From Bolinopsis microptera (Eukaryota; Ctenophora; Tentaculata; Lobata; Bolinopsidae): DNA of 64,000 bases. The translations under genes were made by a program, and so were the position numbers. The DNA lies in contig NC_087081.1 in the NCBI RefSeq assembly GCF_026151205.1, positions 7,683,246 through 7,747,245 on the forward strand, given 5' to 3'. The stretch's first letter is position 1, and every line of letters starts with the position of its first letter. This document shows positions 16,292-28,479 of the stretch, piece by piece. Below the pieces are notes generated by a model. It made no database searches, was not told the DNA's origin, and was given only the letters and a program-made list of their open reading frames with translations.

Positions 16292-16480
16292 TACGGCCAA
16301 AGGTATCGAGGACGACCACACAAGACCTTTCCGGATGTCCTTCAAGAAGATACTGGTTTAGAGCCCCACATGATACGTCTGCTCGTGAGTGATAGAGATA
16401 AATGGAGACATGCGCTGACACGAAACTCGTTCCAGATTTCATCCGGACCGACCTAGGCTAGGCAGGCAGGCAGGCAGTGG
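16292..16480 (+). mobile_element. LINE 3' end: C-terminal ORF2 stub and CAGG-repeat tail
   Basis: From 16292 to the TAG at 16454-16456 the frame reads YGQRYRGRPHKTFPDVLQED, then TGLEPHMIRLLVSDRDKWRH. This is the C-terminal signature of many non-LTR retrotransposon ORF2 proteins (RGRP..T..D.L..DTGL......M.DRD.WR). It is followed by GGCAGG repeats, the element's 3' tail. Only about the last 55 codons remain, so this is a severely 5'-truncated copy. A much shorter stub with the same ending lies at 62601-62620. Confidence 0.75.
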
Positions 16481-17023
16481 CGAAGGTGACATGGACCGTG
16501 GCGAGAAGGTTCTAGATGGTGACTTTATGGAACGCGCAACGTTAAATGGTCAATTTGTGATGATAGTTGCGCAAAACGGAGCGCGCGCGCGCCTGCGCCT
16601 GCTAAGTTATATATTTATTAGCTAAGATAGGCGCGCAATTTTCATCTTCATTCAAGACAAATTTGAGTATTTAACATGTGTCCTAAATTCAACCACCAAT
16701 AAGTTCTATCTCAGCTTCCATTTGTGGTTGAACATTCTCAATAAGCAGTTCCAATGAAACAAAACTTTAGCCAATGCATCAGCTCAGAGACTAAGGTGTC
16801 CTAGTGACAAGTGATCTTTGGTGGTCTCCCACAAACGAGCCATTGAAGATAGAGCTCGCTCCTCTTGATTTGTAAACTGAGTAGCAAAATTGACGCACTC
16901 CCAGAGCTCAAGATATTATATGAAATAATCTACCATATCAATGTGAGTAATATTAATAATTTATAGCCCATTCTCCTTCTTGTCGCTCGTTCAATAGTTG
17001 TCAATTTTCACAAACAATTTGTT

Positions 17024-17962
17024 ATGACAACAAACCAATATCATGATGAGTACGGTAACAGAACTGCTTATGGTATTAAAAGTGATATTATACGATACAC
17101 TTGGGCCGGACATTATCTATTCGTCATTGCCTCATCTTTAATAGGAGACACAACCATTCTGATAGCATCGATTAAGTACAAGGCCTTTAAGCTCCACCGA
17201 GTCATCATTGTCGTCATCCAGCACATAGCATTCTGTGACCTGGTGGTATCTGCTACCCGCGTTCTCCCAAATATGGTCTCTGTCATCTCTGATAAGTGGG
17301 ATCTAGGAAAGTTATTAGAATATATATTCGCATATATCCACACTATATTTACATAACACGTTCAACGTGATATCATTATCACTTATCAGTGCAGTGTGCA
17401 GTGTGTACAACACCAACTACACCGATCATTAATTTTTCAGAATTAATCATCACCTATAGACAGCATGAGAGTAGGCCCTGCCATCTCGAAGGTTCTAGGA
17501 AACTTCTTCTGCTACTTGAACTCCTATGCTACATACTATTCCAACCTGACGAGTGTCCTTCTCATCTGTACCATGACAACCAGCAAGCTGCTCCTTTTGA
17601 ACTATCCCCTCAAATTTGGAACAACCACTTCGAAGAAAGCACACTTGATCTGCGTGGCATGTTGGTTTGCAGCTTTCACCTTACCTGTGACACTCTTTCT
17701 CGTACATAAAGATTATGCTTCCTTTTCGTATAGGAGCTATGAATGCGAACATGGCTTTTCAGCGGAGTTGTGACACTATCTGAGGCCTTTTATTTCAGTG
17801 CTATTCGGATCTATTACAACATCCCTGGTTGTATCAACCACAATTTGGTTGCTGATTGAAGCCAGAAAATTAGTTTCTCGGAGCAGGGGATTGTGACAAC
17901 TGTCCTTACAGCCACAGTCTTCAGCTTGTCCCTCCTACCATATACTGCTTACTGTATTGGGG
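17024..17962 (+). pseudogene. rhodopsin-family (class A) GPCR pseudogene
   Basis: Starts at ATG 17024 with a short N-terminus carrying an N-R-T glycosylation site. TM1 is around YLFVIASSLIGDTTILIASI and TM2 around IIVVIQHIAFCDLVV. The frame breaks near 17355. TM3-TM4 resume around 17465 (KVLGNFFCYLNSYATYYSNL, then LICVACWFAAFTLPVTLFLV), with a stop near 17770. TM5 follows at about 17790-17850 (FISVLFGSITTSLVVSTTIW) after another break. TM6 is read at about 17890-17955 in a third frame (GIVTTVLTATVFSLSLLPYT). TM7 is absent because the foldback element starts directly after. Several frameshifts and the loss of TM7 mark it as dead. The style is like the expanded cnidarian orphan receptor families; the ligand is unknown. 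Confidence 0.72.
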
Positions 17963-17974
17963 AATCGATCGCGA

Positions 17975-18680
17975 TCGGGCAGTATCGAGATAGCCCGACC
18001 ACTGTCCGCGGTCAGTTGTCCGCAGACACCTGTCTACCAGATCATATTACTGTATAATAACAGTATCCATCGGTTCAGGTTCACATCATCGCACGCGAAT
18101 TTCAATCAGCGGTGGTGTCAAGGCTTATTAAACGATTAAGCAACCTTACGAGATCAGTTCACATCATGCAATATATAAAGAATAACTATTATCAGACTGC
18201 ATCAATCATTTCTATCATCAACTCCTTCTTGAACAACTACAACTATGGTCTCAGAGAAAACGAAACGGATGAACTCATTTATTTCATTGAGCAATCAATA
18301 TTAATAATATTGATTGCTCAATGAAATAATCGTTTAATAAGCCTTGACACCACCGCTGATTGAAATTCGCGTTATTATTATTCGTATTATTCGTAACTAA
18401 TTATATCCGAGAGACCACATTTGAATCGTAATCAATAGTTTGATCCAGTAATTTACTACGCTACAATTAATTATACTAGTCGTAATTAATTGCATCCACG
18501 ATACCATACATACCATTCATATGATCTGGTAACCAATCAACTATTCACAAACACCTGTTGCTTGATTCAGGGGATACTGTTATTATACAGTAATAAGATC
18601 TGGTAGACAGGTGTCTGCGGACAACTGACCGCGGACAACTGTCCGCGGACAGTGGTCGGGCTATCTCGATACTGCCCCGA
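17975..18680. mobile_element. nested foldback (inverted repeat) element
   Basis: Three sets of inverted repeats lie inside one another. Outer arms: about 17975-18068 and 18572-18680, near identical apart from an extra short block (GGACAGTTGTCCGC) in the right arm. Middle arms: 18093-18138 and 18327-18372, 46 bp, perfect by eye. Inner arms: 18281-18302 and 18306-18327, 22 bp with a 3-nt loop. No coding region inside. It abuts the TM6 end of the GPCR pseudogene, so it probably disrupted that locus. No target duplication was found. It is a non-autonomous foldback or MITE-type element of unknown family. Confidence 0.72.
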
Positions 18681-19200
18681 ACTGACCCGAGGAAGGGTGA
18701 AAACAGAAACGAACATTGGAAACGTGAATGCAGAAGGTAGTCAACAAATACAAGTTTAAATGTGTCATGTGACACGGTGACCCAAACCATTATTAGAGAT
18801 ATAATAATAAATCACATTAGTATAGTATTAGTAATCAATAATCAGCACATAAAATCTACAGATCGTGTCCAAAGTACTTGGATACTTTGAACAAATAGTG
18901 AAGTATTTATTCGTCCTTACAGATCTTGTACAAAACATGATTTGAGGTCTTACGCTTACAGGTTCTGGTGAGTGTCATGCCACGGGCCAAGCGATCTTTA
19001 TAAAAATCAGTGGTGACTTGTTCGTCTAGAATAGCCCTTAATGGAAGGTTGGTCACATAGAGGTGTAAACGGATTAAACGGATTATACGGATTAAACGTT
19101 AATTGGTCAAGAGAAGCCCTAACACTCCTGGCTTGACAATACAAGAATGAAATTATAGCATAGAAATAAGATACGAAAACCGTAAAGAAACAAATATTAT

Positions 19201-21660
19201 AATTTAAGCTAAGTCTCTCGGGAAACGAAGTGCATCTATATCAACTAAAAATTTAACAATCTCTTTTAAAAGCTTTGGTTGAGTGAATATGAGATCCATT
19301 TCCTCGAAGAGGTTGGTTTTAGCTTCAGGGCTAAGGCGGTCCCTGTTGTCTTGGTAGAGTGGGCAGGTTCTAAGCACATGAACCTCATCTTCAATTATGG
19401 GATCAAAGAAGGGTAACTCTGCCATGTACTCCAAAGTGTTCTTGTCCTTAGTGGAACATGTAGCGCAGATACGATTTAGGATGTTGTTTCTTCTGACCAC
19501 TGACATGTCCATAATTTAGGCGGTGAGAGCTAGTCCTTATTTGGGCTAGTCTTTTTGACTGGTTATAACTTATATGGAAGATATAGAGAGAGGTATTTTT
19601 CACAACCAAAACTTGATTTAATCGAATTGTAGAATCCAAGTTTTCTGTTGAGCTGTCTCTCTTCATCCCATTGCGTTCTAAAGCAAGAACGGAGAACATC
19701 TCGTTTCTGAATGGGTTCGATTGTTGCCTTTTGTTCGTTTCTGCCAGAAATTGATTCATCGACGTAATGCCGGAGTACCATGATATGCCCATTTTCTTTT
19801 GTTCTGTGAATGCATGCCAAACAAGGGCTTCCGATCCGGAAGTTTCCAAGCTTTCTAGTCTTCGAACATATTTAAATACTTGGGGACTGGCCTCAATAGC
19901 AAGAGGGTATCGACCCGTATCACCCCACACTCCTGCATTGGAGGTTCTTTTGCCGACGCTTATAGTCCACTTTAGGAAGGAGAGGTGAACTTTCTCGATC
20001 TGATCTTCGGCAATTTCCTTGAGTTGAGGGAACTTGTTCCGGGAAGAGAATGCCGTCATGAATTTGGTCTGGGGTAACCATATCTGACAACCGTAAGAGG
20101 CGATAGGAAAAACTAAGGCGTCGAAAAGCTTAAATATCACAGTTTTCTTAATTGACTGTAGGTCAATCATACTTTTGAGTGAGAAGTAGCTTCTGATAGC
20201 TTTCTGCTTCAATTTCACTCCGCGTGCTAGCTTTAGACTTCCAGTAAGAGTAAATTTTATGCCGAGGTAGGTATATTCTCCCCAGGAAAGCTTACCGGCT
20301 GGCCGTGTTACTAGAGGTGGTCGTTTTTCATAGCACGTGAGTCAGCGCGCGTGACGTCATGTTCACTGCATGTTCACTCGCGTGAATTACAATCTGGAGT
20401 CATGACAACGACATTACTTTGCAACGTTTATAAGCTGTGATCTTTTATTTAGCCCAAAATCAAACTTTTCGGTTTAATTCAAAATCTAAGTTGTCCCAAA
20501 TTTGGCTCCTGGGGAGCTAACTTTAGTTTTACGAGACGGACATTTTGTTGAAAACCTGAACTTTCTATCTCTTTTACTTCCGAAGTTAGGCCCCTAACGG
20601 TAAGTTTTCCTGGGTCGGACAGAGGAGATGGATATTTGACCGTAAGTGAAGTTTTTGCTTTCTTTTAGTATCCTCCCTGCACGGTTGAAAACCATGATAG
20701 CAGATCATAGCTGTTTTAGATATGTTAACCGACAAGCCCCACTCAAGGCAGTAGGATTCGAGAGTGTTGAGCATTTTCTGGAGACTCATCGAATTTAGGG
20801 CAAGCAGTATTAGATCATTAGCCCAGAGTAAGTGAGTTACTCGTGTCGAATTGATGATAGGCACTTCAACTTCTTCCAGCTCGTTAAGGTCTTCAGAGAG
20901 CTGATGGATAAATATCTTAAAAAGTTTAGGAGACATTGGGTGACCCTGTTCTGTGCCACAAAGAACATCAATCCTTTCTGACAGTTTGTTCAAGAGTTTA
21001 ATTTTCGCTGATGAGTTAGTATACATGTGTTTCAAACAGCTGAAGAATCGGCCTTGTATTCCTAGGTGCCAAATTTTGTATAAGAGAGCTTCTCTGCAAA
21101 CTGTGTCGAAAGCTTTGGCATAGTCGACGAAGCACGCGTAGACTCGCTCTTTCTTCTTTGATATATACTTCTCTACACATGTTGAAAGGGTTAGCATATG
21201 GTCAGCAGTTTGTGCTCCTTTGCAGAACCCTAGTTGATTCGAGGTGTCAGGACAAGCAAGATTTCTGAAACTGATCAGGCGCTGTAGAATAATATCAGAA
21301 AATAGCTTCCCGATATTACTAGAGTACTAGCAACAGCAATTGCTCTGTAGTTGTTTGGGTCGTATATACTACCTTTTTTGTGCAGCGGGGTTACGACTGA
21401 CGGACTTAGGTGCTCCAGGGGTAGACACCAAAAGAGAGGCACTGATTGAACAAGTGTAAGATAGCGGTCTGCATGTTCATATTCAAAGATTTAAGAAATT
21501 CGTTCAGGACACAATCCTCGGAAACCGCTTTGCCTCTTTTAAGGGAGTTGATGCATCTAAGGAGTTCTTCATGTGTTATGTTTTGATCGAGAGATTCAGA
21601 GAGTTCCAACTGCAAATAACTCCTAGTCATCCCGTTCTGCAGTTGCTCGATTCTAGTTTG
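19201..21660 (-). pseudogene. LINE reverse transcriptase ORF2, frameshifted
   Basis: Read on the minus strand from 21630 down. N-terminal RT: HEELLRCINSLKRGKAVSED, then PLHKKGSIYDPNNYRAIAV near 21370. Fingers/palm at 21197-20586: CFVDYAKAFDTV, TEQGHPMSPKLF and LLWANDLILLAL. The catalytic box is WANDL where an active RT has ADD, so one catalytic Asp is lost. Post-RT: GEYTYLGIKFTL near 20260, then YGCQIWLPQ at 20218-19448 and a Cys/His end (ICATCSTKDKNTLEYMAE ... VHVLRTCPLYQDNRDRL) at 19512-19204 in another frame. About 290 bp near 20300-20590 fit no RT sequence and look like an insertion. Frameshifts and the missing Asp show a dead copy. Confidence 0.85.
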
Positions 21661-21837
21661 ATCGATTGACGGTTTGCCATATTAGTAGAGGCTCTTACGG
21701 GCATTGTCTGCTCGATACGTTAGGGACCCCAGATACACCTTACTAGACGTATTTTTGACCGTAGAATCGATTGAAAGTAGTTTCAAGATGATTGGACTGA
21801 TTGTTCTGGGGTAAAATCGCAAAAAACCGATTTTTGG

Positions 21838-22169
21838 GCCTGCTGCTAACTGCTGCTGACTGCTGCTGACTGCTGCTAATTGCTGCTGACTGCTGCTAAC
21901 TGCTGCTGACTGCTGTTGACTGCTGCTAACTGCTGCTGACTGTTGCTGACTGCTGCTAACTGCTGCTGACTGCTGCTGACTGCTGCTAACTGCTGCTGAC
22001 TGCTGCTAACTGCTGCTGACTGCTGCTGACTGCTGCTAACTGATGCTAACTGCTGCTAACTGCTGTTAACTGATGCTAACTGCTGTTAACTGCTGCTGAC
22101 TGCTGCTGACTACTGCTAACTGCTGCTTACTGCTGTTAACTGCTGCTAACTGCCGCTAACTGCTGCTGT
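21838..22169 (+). repeat. 10-bp tandem repeat TGCTGCTGAC/TGCTGCTAAC
   Basis: About 33 copies of a 10-bp unit, alternating mainly between TGCTGCTGAC and TGCTGCTAAC with a few point variants. The unit length is not a multiple of three and all frames are interrupted, so it is not coding. It ends against a GC palindrome. Confidence 0.95.
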
Positions 22170-22186
22170 CGCGCGCGCGCGACAGC
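22165..22186. repeat. 22-bp perfect GC-rich palindrome
   Basis: GCTGTC-(GC)5-GACAGC is a perfect palindrome, placed exactly at the end of the 10-bp array. It can form a hairpin or Z-DNA-prone cruciform. Confidence 0.85.
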
Positions 22187-22743
22187 ACGTTTTATGGTGC
22201 TTTTTGGAGGTCTGGAGTAAATTGTACTTTTGAATACTTTTTACGAGGTGTTTGAGGCCATCTTAAGGTCTAAAGAGATAAGATCTTGACTAGCACCTAC
22301 CTGAGATGAAAGGCTTTTATCCACCAGGTTTGTCTCAGATTTTTTCTTCGGTTTTCTACAGGTGACCAAAACGTACACGTCATTCTGGTTTAAAGGCGAC
22401 TTCTCTCTTTACTAAAACAAGTGCAGTGCAGTGTTTCTGGGAAAGCCCTAACGATGCTTAAAATGATAGTGGCTGAAAAGTCTATGAATTATTGAAAACT
22501 TGTTCCCAAGCCCCCTCCCGGGTTGCAACATTGCCATGTTACGCAAATAATTGCCGCGCTAACGAAATATTTGCCATCTTAGCAAAATATGCGCCGTGTT
22601 ATGATGTATTTGCCAGGCTGCGCGTGATGATGCAAATATTTCATAAGGAGGCGAATTTTACGTTAGGAAAATGCGCATTCTTAGCAAAATATTTGCCAAA
22701 CGGTCAGACGCGCGCTGCACGCTCCTTTTTAGTTTGTTTACGC

Positions 22744-23033
22744 GAGAATGAAATCTTCGCATTCTTAGCAAAATATTCGCCTCCTTATAATTTATTTGCG
22801 CGAGAGTTAAATCTACGCTTTCTTAGCAAAATATTCGCCACCTTATAATTTATTTGCGCGAGAGTTAAATCTACGCTTTCTTAGCAAAATATTCGCCACC
22901 TTATAATTTATTTGCGGGAGAGTTAAATCTACGCTTTCTTAGCATAATATTTGCCGCCTTATAATTTATTTGCGGGAGAGTTAAATCTAGCTACGCTTTC
23001 TTAGGAAAATCTTTGCCACCTTATATTTTACAT
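22744..23033 (+). repeat. 58-bp tandem repeat, left arm
   Basis: Units start at 22802, 22860, 22918 and 22976 (58-bp spacing, each beginning GAGAGTTAAATCTACG and containing CTTAGCAAAATATTCGCC), with a diverged unit before them. Related single segments recur at about 25300-25560 and 26270-26500. The identical spacing explains the similar short open frames, which are not genes. Confidence 0.85.
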
Positions 23034-23095
23034 AACTTCATTTGTGATAGGAATTAGGATCATATGCTGCTTACGACTCTGCAGTGGATCACATA

Positions 23096-23944
23096 CCGTA
23101 GATTGGGGTAAAATCGCCGTGTCGGGGAACTTCGCCACTATTTTTCAAATAATCATTTTACTGTTTTGAATTGTTAGGAGATCGAGTTTTTGTAAAGTAT
23201 TGTGTTGAACAAATGGTTATAAAGGTATTCCTATTCAAAAATAAACGTTTACTATGTTAATTAAACTCAGGCAACATGAAATAATGCAATAAAGTGGCTA
23301 AAATTTCCTGCTTGCATATTTCCCATATTTTACAATTATATCCTTAATAAATTCTGTGTGACATCATTAGCATATGTCCTGTTCATTTAAAGGCGAATTT
23401 AGTTAGCCATGATGCACACAACTGATATTATAAAGTTTTCAAATTTGTGTTTGGCGAAGTTACCCTCTTCTGATCCCATCTGTTCGGCGAAGTTTGGCGC
23501 GAAATTCGCGCGCTGCTGGCAAAGTCACGCACGTGTATTGGCGAAGTTCGACTACATTTCTACTTCATCCCGGCGATGTTACCCGCAGCATGGCGATGTT
23601 ACCCCGGCGACCAAATTGCCCATTGTAACACGCAGGCTAGAGCTAGATAAATTGGCAGGTATATCAAGGAAATATAATTGAGTTTCGAGTGGTATGGTGC
23701 TTAGCACCGAATATGGTATGGTTTCAGAATGGCGAAGTTACCCCATATTGCAGGGTAACTTCGCCCTGATTTCAGTGGCACCAATCTAGCTGACTATTTA
23801 TGCCTGGCTGATGTGGTTCATACGAAAACATTTGCTTTACCAATCCTGTTCATATGAGCTATAAACTTTTTCAAGTACTCGTGTCGTATTTTCTAAATAA
23901 CATGAAATAGCTGTTAAACATGGCGAAGTTCCCCCATTCTACGG
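23096..23944. mobile_element. 849-bp non-autonomous TA-target DNA transposon (MITE)
   Basis: It is present in the left arm and absent at the mirror position of the right arm. The right arm reads (complemented) GATCACATACTGTATACG, while the left arm reads GATCACATA, insert, TACTGTATACG, so a TA dinucleotide is duplicated. The termini are imperfect inverted repeats of about 23 bp: CCGTAGATTGGGG... at 23096 and ...CCCCCATTCTACGG ending 23944. A perfect 13-bp inverted pair (GGCGAAGTTACCC, 23731-23743 with 23753-23765) lies inside, and GGCGAAGTT/GGCGATGTT motifs recur. No transposase frame. TA duplication fits the Tc1/mariner superfamily (or another TA-targeting group). Confidence 0.85.
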
Positions 23945-24899
23945 TACTGTATACGTGGATTGAACTGACCCGAAGGAATTATGATCAGTGGATCGAAATA
24001 CATAACGTGACCGACGAATCGCGTCCACAAGATCACTTCGAAATAAGTAACGTGAACCGGCCTGACGAATCACTTGATGAGTTTATGATCCAAAAGAAGG
24101 ATAGGATCTGACCTGAACTTGGAAATAAGATAAGATATTGTGTCGCACTGAATATAATAAAGTACGCTACCTGGATTGTAGTGCGACACATACTGTAGTC
24201 AGTGTAGTGCGAAAGATTACTTTTATAGTGTTAGCAGTTAAAAATCTAAACTTCATCCCGTTTCAAATATCAAACCACAGTACGAATTATTGCACTAATG
24301 CCGGTTATAATGAGGTCTAAAACACACGCTCAAAGTTAAAGTGTGTTTATATTTACCAATTAAACTTTAGTTGATGTTAACTTGTTAATTATAACTGTGT
24401 ACGAGTACGACTACCTACCTAACAGTAACCGCTTCGATTTGTTTAACAAAACATCATTTTCCGAACTAGAGTGCGGTACCTATGACTTAGACTTTACTCC
24501 GCTAGAAACAACAAAATTTAAACAATTGGACAGTAGCGAATCTACCTAGCGAACTTTAGTGTTAGAACTTAGCGGTGACCGACAACTAGGAACCTCTCAT
24601 TCCGGCCTCCCACAGCTAGGTATCACATGACATGGCCCAATCAGTGACGTATCATTTGTGATGTGATCCATATTATTCACATGACAGTTTAGTAAGTAGT
24701 TGTGTTTGAGAAGTGTTTGAGCTCTCGGCATGTGTTCACATAACGGACGTGAACCAGGTCCAAAAGGGGCTGGTTCTTGTATCCAAGGATGTGAGCCGAG
24801 CATGCACTGAAGCGGAAAGCTGCTGAACAGCCCAAGGCAGTAGAGCCAAGGCGTCCGGATCTGCACAGCACTCTGAAGCGAAGACCTCAGAAGAATTCA

Positions 24900-25185
24900 T
24901 CCTTCCTTCTACATGCACCTCCACGAGACGGGACCAGCCCTTTGTTATCTTCGGCGGGAAGACAGATCGGAATGTACGAGTCGTTGCCTTCTCTACAGCC
25001 CGGAACCTTGCTACGCTGGCATGGTAGCAGCTGGATTGCAGACGGCACGTTTTACGTCGCCCCGAATATATTCAGCTATACGATTCATGCTGTTATTGAC
25101 CAGAAATTTTTGCTGTGAAATCAGTGGATACCTGAAGATTGAGAGATGGACGCCTCGAGATTGTTCTACAACAAACTTTTTGTGA
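24900..25185 (+). pseudogene. MULE transposase fragment, left arm copy
   Basis: Left-arm counterpart of the right-arm fragment at 30430-30720. Frame around 24960-25130 contains the same sequence but with a small deletion in the region of PNIFTQT and frame breaks. No function is likely. Confidence 0.5.
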
Positions 25186-26982
25186 ATTACCTAAGTTATG
25201 TTTGTAAACAGTAAAATAACTAATTCGTCAATCATGGATATGCAGATGATCCAGTTTCTCTCTCAACTTAAAACTCCGTAATATTTTAAATCGATTTACT
25301 CGCGCATTCTTGGAAAAATAATTGCCAAACAGTTTGACGCGCGTTGCACGCCCCTTTTTGGTTTGTTTACGCGAGAATGCAATCTTCGCATTATTAGCAA
25401 AATATTCGCATCCTTATAATTATTTGCGCGACGCAAATAAATCTTCGCTTCCTTAGGGAAATATTCGCCACCTTATAATTTATTTGCGAGAGGATTCAAT
25501 TTGTGTTTTTTATGTTTGCGCAGTTCTTAGCAAAATATTTATCTGAACGAAAGCTCAAAATTTACCGAGAAATTGACCGTCTAATTAATCTATTTTGATG
25601 ACTGTTTCTGACCTAAAATTGCACAAAAAATCGATTTAACTAGGTTTCAGAACCTATAAACAAATCCTTATTCCTCAAAATTTATGTTTTATAGTTAATA
25701 CGAGCAACAAGCAACGCCAACATGTAGGTATATTGTATTGATCCTTCGGTTCTACAGCTCTTGACCTAGGGCTGAAACCGTAAGATCGAGGCAATCCTCA
25801 CCTCAACTGATCGAACTTGATCGGAGAGCAGAGTACGACAAAACACAGCAGGTAAGCAATTCATTTTTCTGACTGTTCCTCACCTGTACAACGTTGCACG
25901 AGAAATCGATTTAAATTGGTTTTACAGCCCTAATCATGACCTACGGAGTTGAACTTAAGCTGAGACCGAAAGATCGAGGCAATCCTCACCTTCAATGATC
26001 GAACAGGTACTACTAACATCGATCACGTGATATGACCGTAAGTTGACCCGAACTAAAGTCAACTACCTTCTGAACACGCACTGAAGTCCACCAGGGAAAT
26101 ATATTGAAAAATATATTTTGTCAAACTCGAAGAAAACTTCTTGTGAATTACCTAAGTTATGTTTGTAAACAGTAAAATAACTAATTCGTCAATCATGGAT
26201 ATGCAGATGATCCAGTTTCTCTCTAAACTTAAAACTTCGTGATATTTCAATCGATTTTACTCGAATTCTTTAAAAAATATTTGCCTAATAACGGTCTGAC
26301 GCGCGTTGCACGCTCCTTTTTAGTTTGTTTACACGAGAATGAAATCTTCGCATTGTTAGCAAAATATTCGCCTCCTTATAATTTATTTGCGCGAGAGTTA
26401 AATCTACGCTTTCTTAGCAAAATATTCGCCTCCTTATGATTTATTCGCGCGAGGATTGAATATGCGCGTTTTTAAGTTCTTACTTCTTAGCAAAATATTT
26501 ATTTGAACGAAAACTCAAAATTTACCGAGAAATCGACCTTTTTATTAACTCATTTTGATGACTGTTTCTGATCAGAAATTGCACGAAAAATCGATTTAAC
26601 TAGGTTTCAGAACCTATAAACAATTCTTTATCCGTCAAAATTGATTTTTTATAGTTAATACGAGCAACAAGCAACATATATTTTGATCCTATTATATGGT
26701 TCTACTCATGGTATGACCTAGGGAGTTAAGCTGAAACCGAAAGATCGAGGCGATCGAACAAGTAGGTACTAACACAATTTTCAGATAGAAATGTTCGTTG
26801 CAATATTATTTTTATTGCAGCTTTGCAACTTGAGCGAAGTAAAGAGCAAAGTACGAAAAAACACAGCAGGCAAGCAACTCATTTTGGTGACTATTCCTCA
26901 TTTAACTGCTAACGTTGCACGAGAAATCGATTTTAGTTGGTTTTAAAGCCCAATAACGCTTTTACGCTTCATTAGAGACCAG

Positions 26983-28440
<1,458 letters not shown>

Positions 28441-28479
28441 TTGTTTGTTTGAGTAACATAATAATTTTCAGGAATAAGA

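Larger units (their letters stand above)
22508..26969 (+). repeat. left arm of a giant inverted repeat
   Basis: This arm is the reverse complement of 28480-32222 with scattered substitutions and a few indels. Order from outside in: AAGCCCCCTCCCGGG border, a 58-bp tandem array (22744-23033), an 849-bp MITE found only here (23096-23944), a unique block (23945-24600), a decayed MULE transposase piece (about 24900-25170), and two about 960-bp direct repeats starting at 25182 and 26142. It stops next to the central GA microsatellite. It also lacks a 188-bp block present in the right arm (30268-30455). Confidence 0.93.

Noticed and set aside
22744-23033. CRISPR-like array
   Set aside because: The 58-bp units are directly adjacent with no unique spacers, in a eukaryotic genome.
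24138-24320. 60-codon frame found in both palindrome arms
   Set aside because: Its conservation comes from the inverted duplication, not from coding constraint; no recognised motif.
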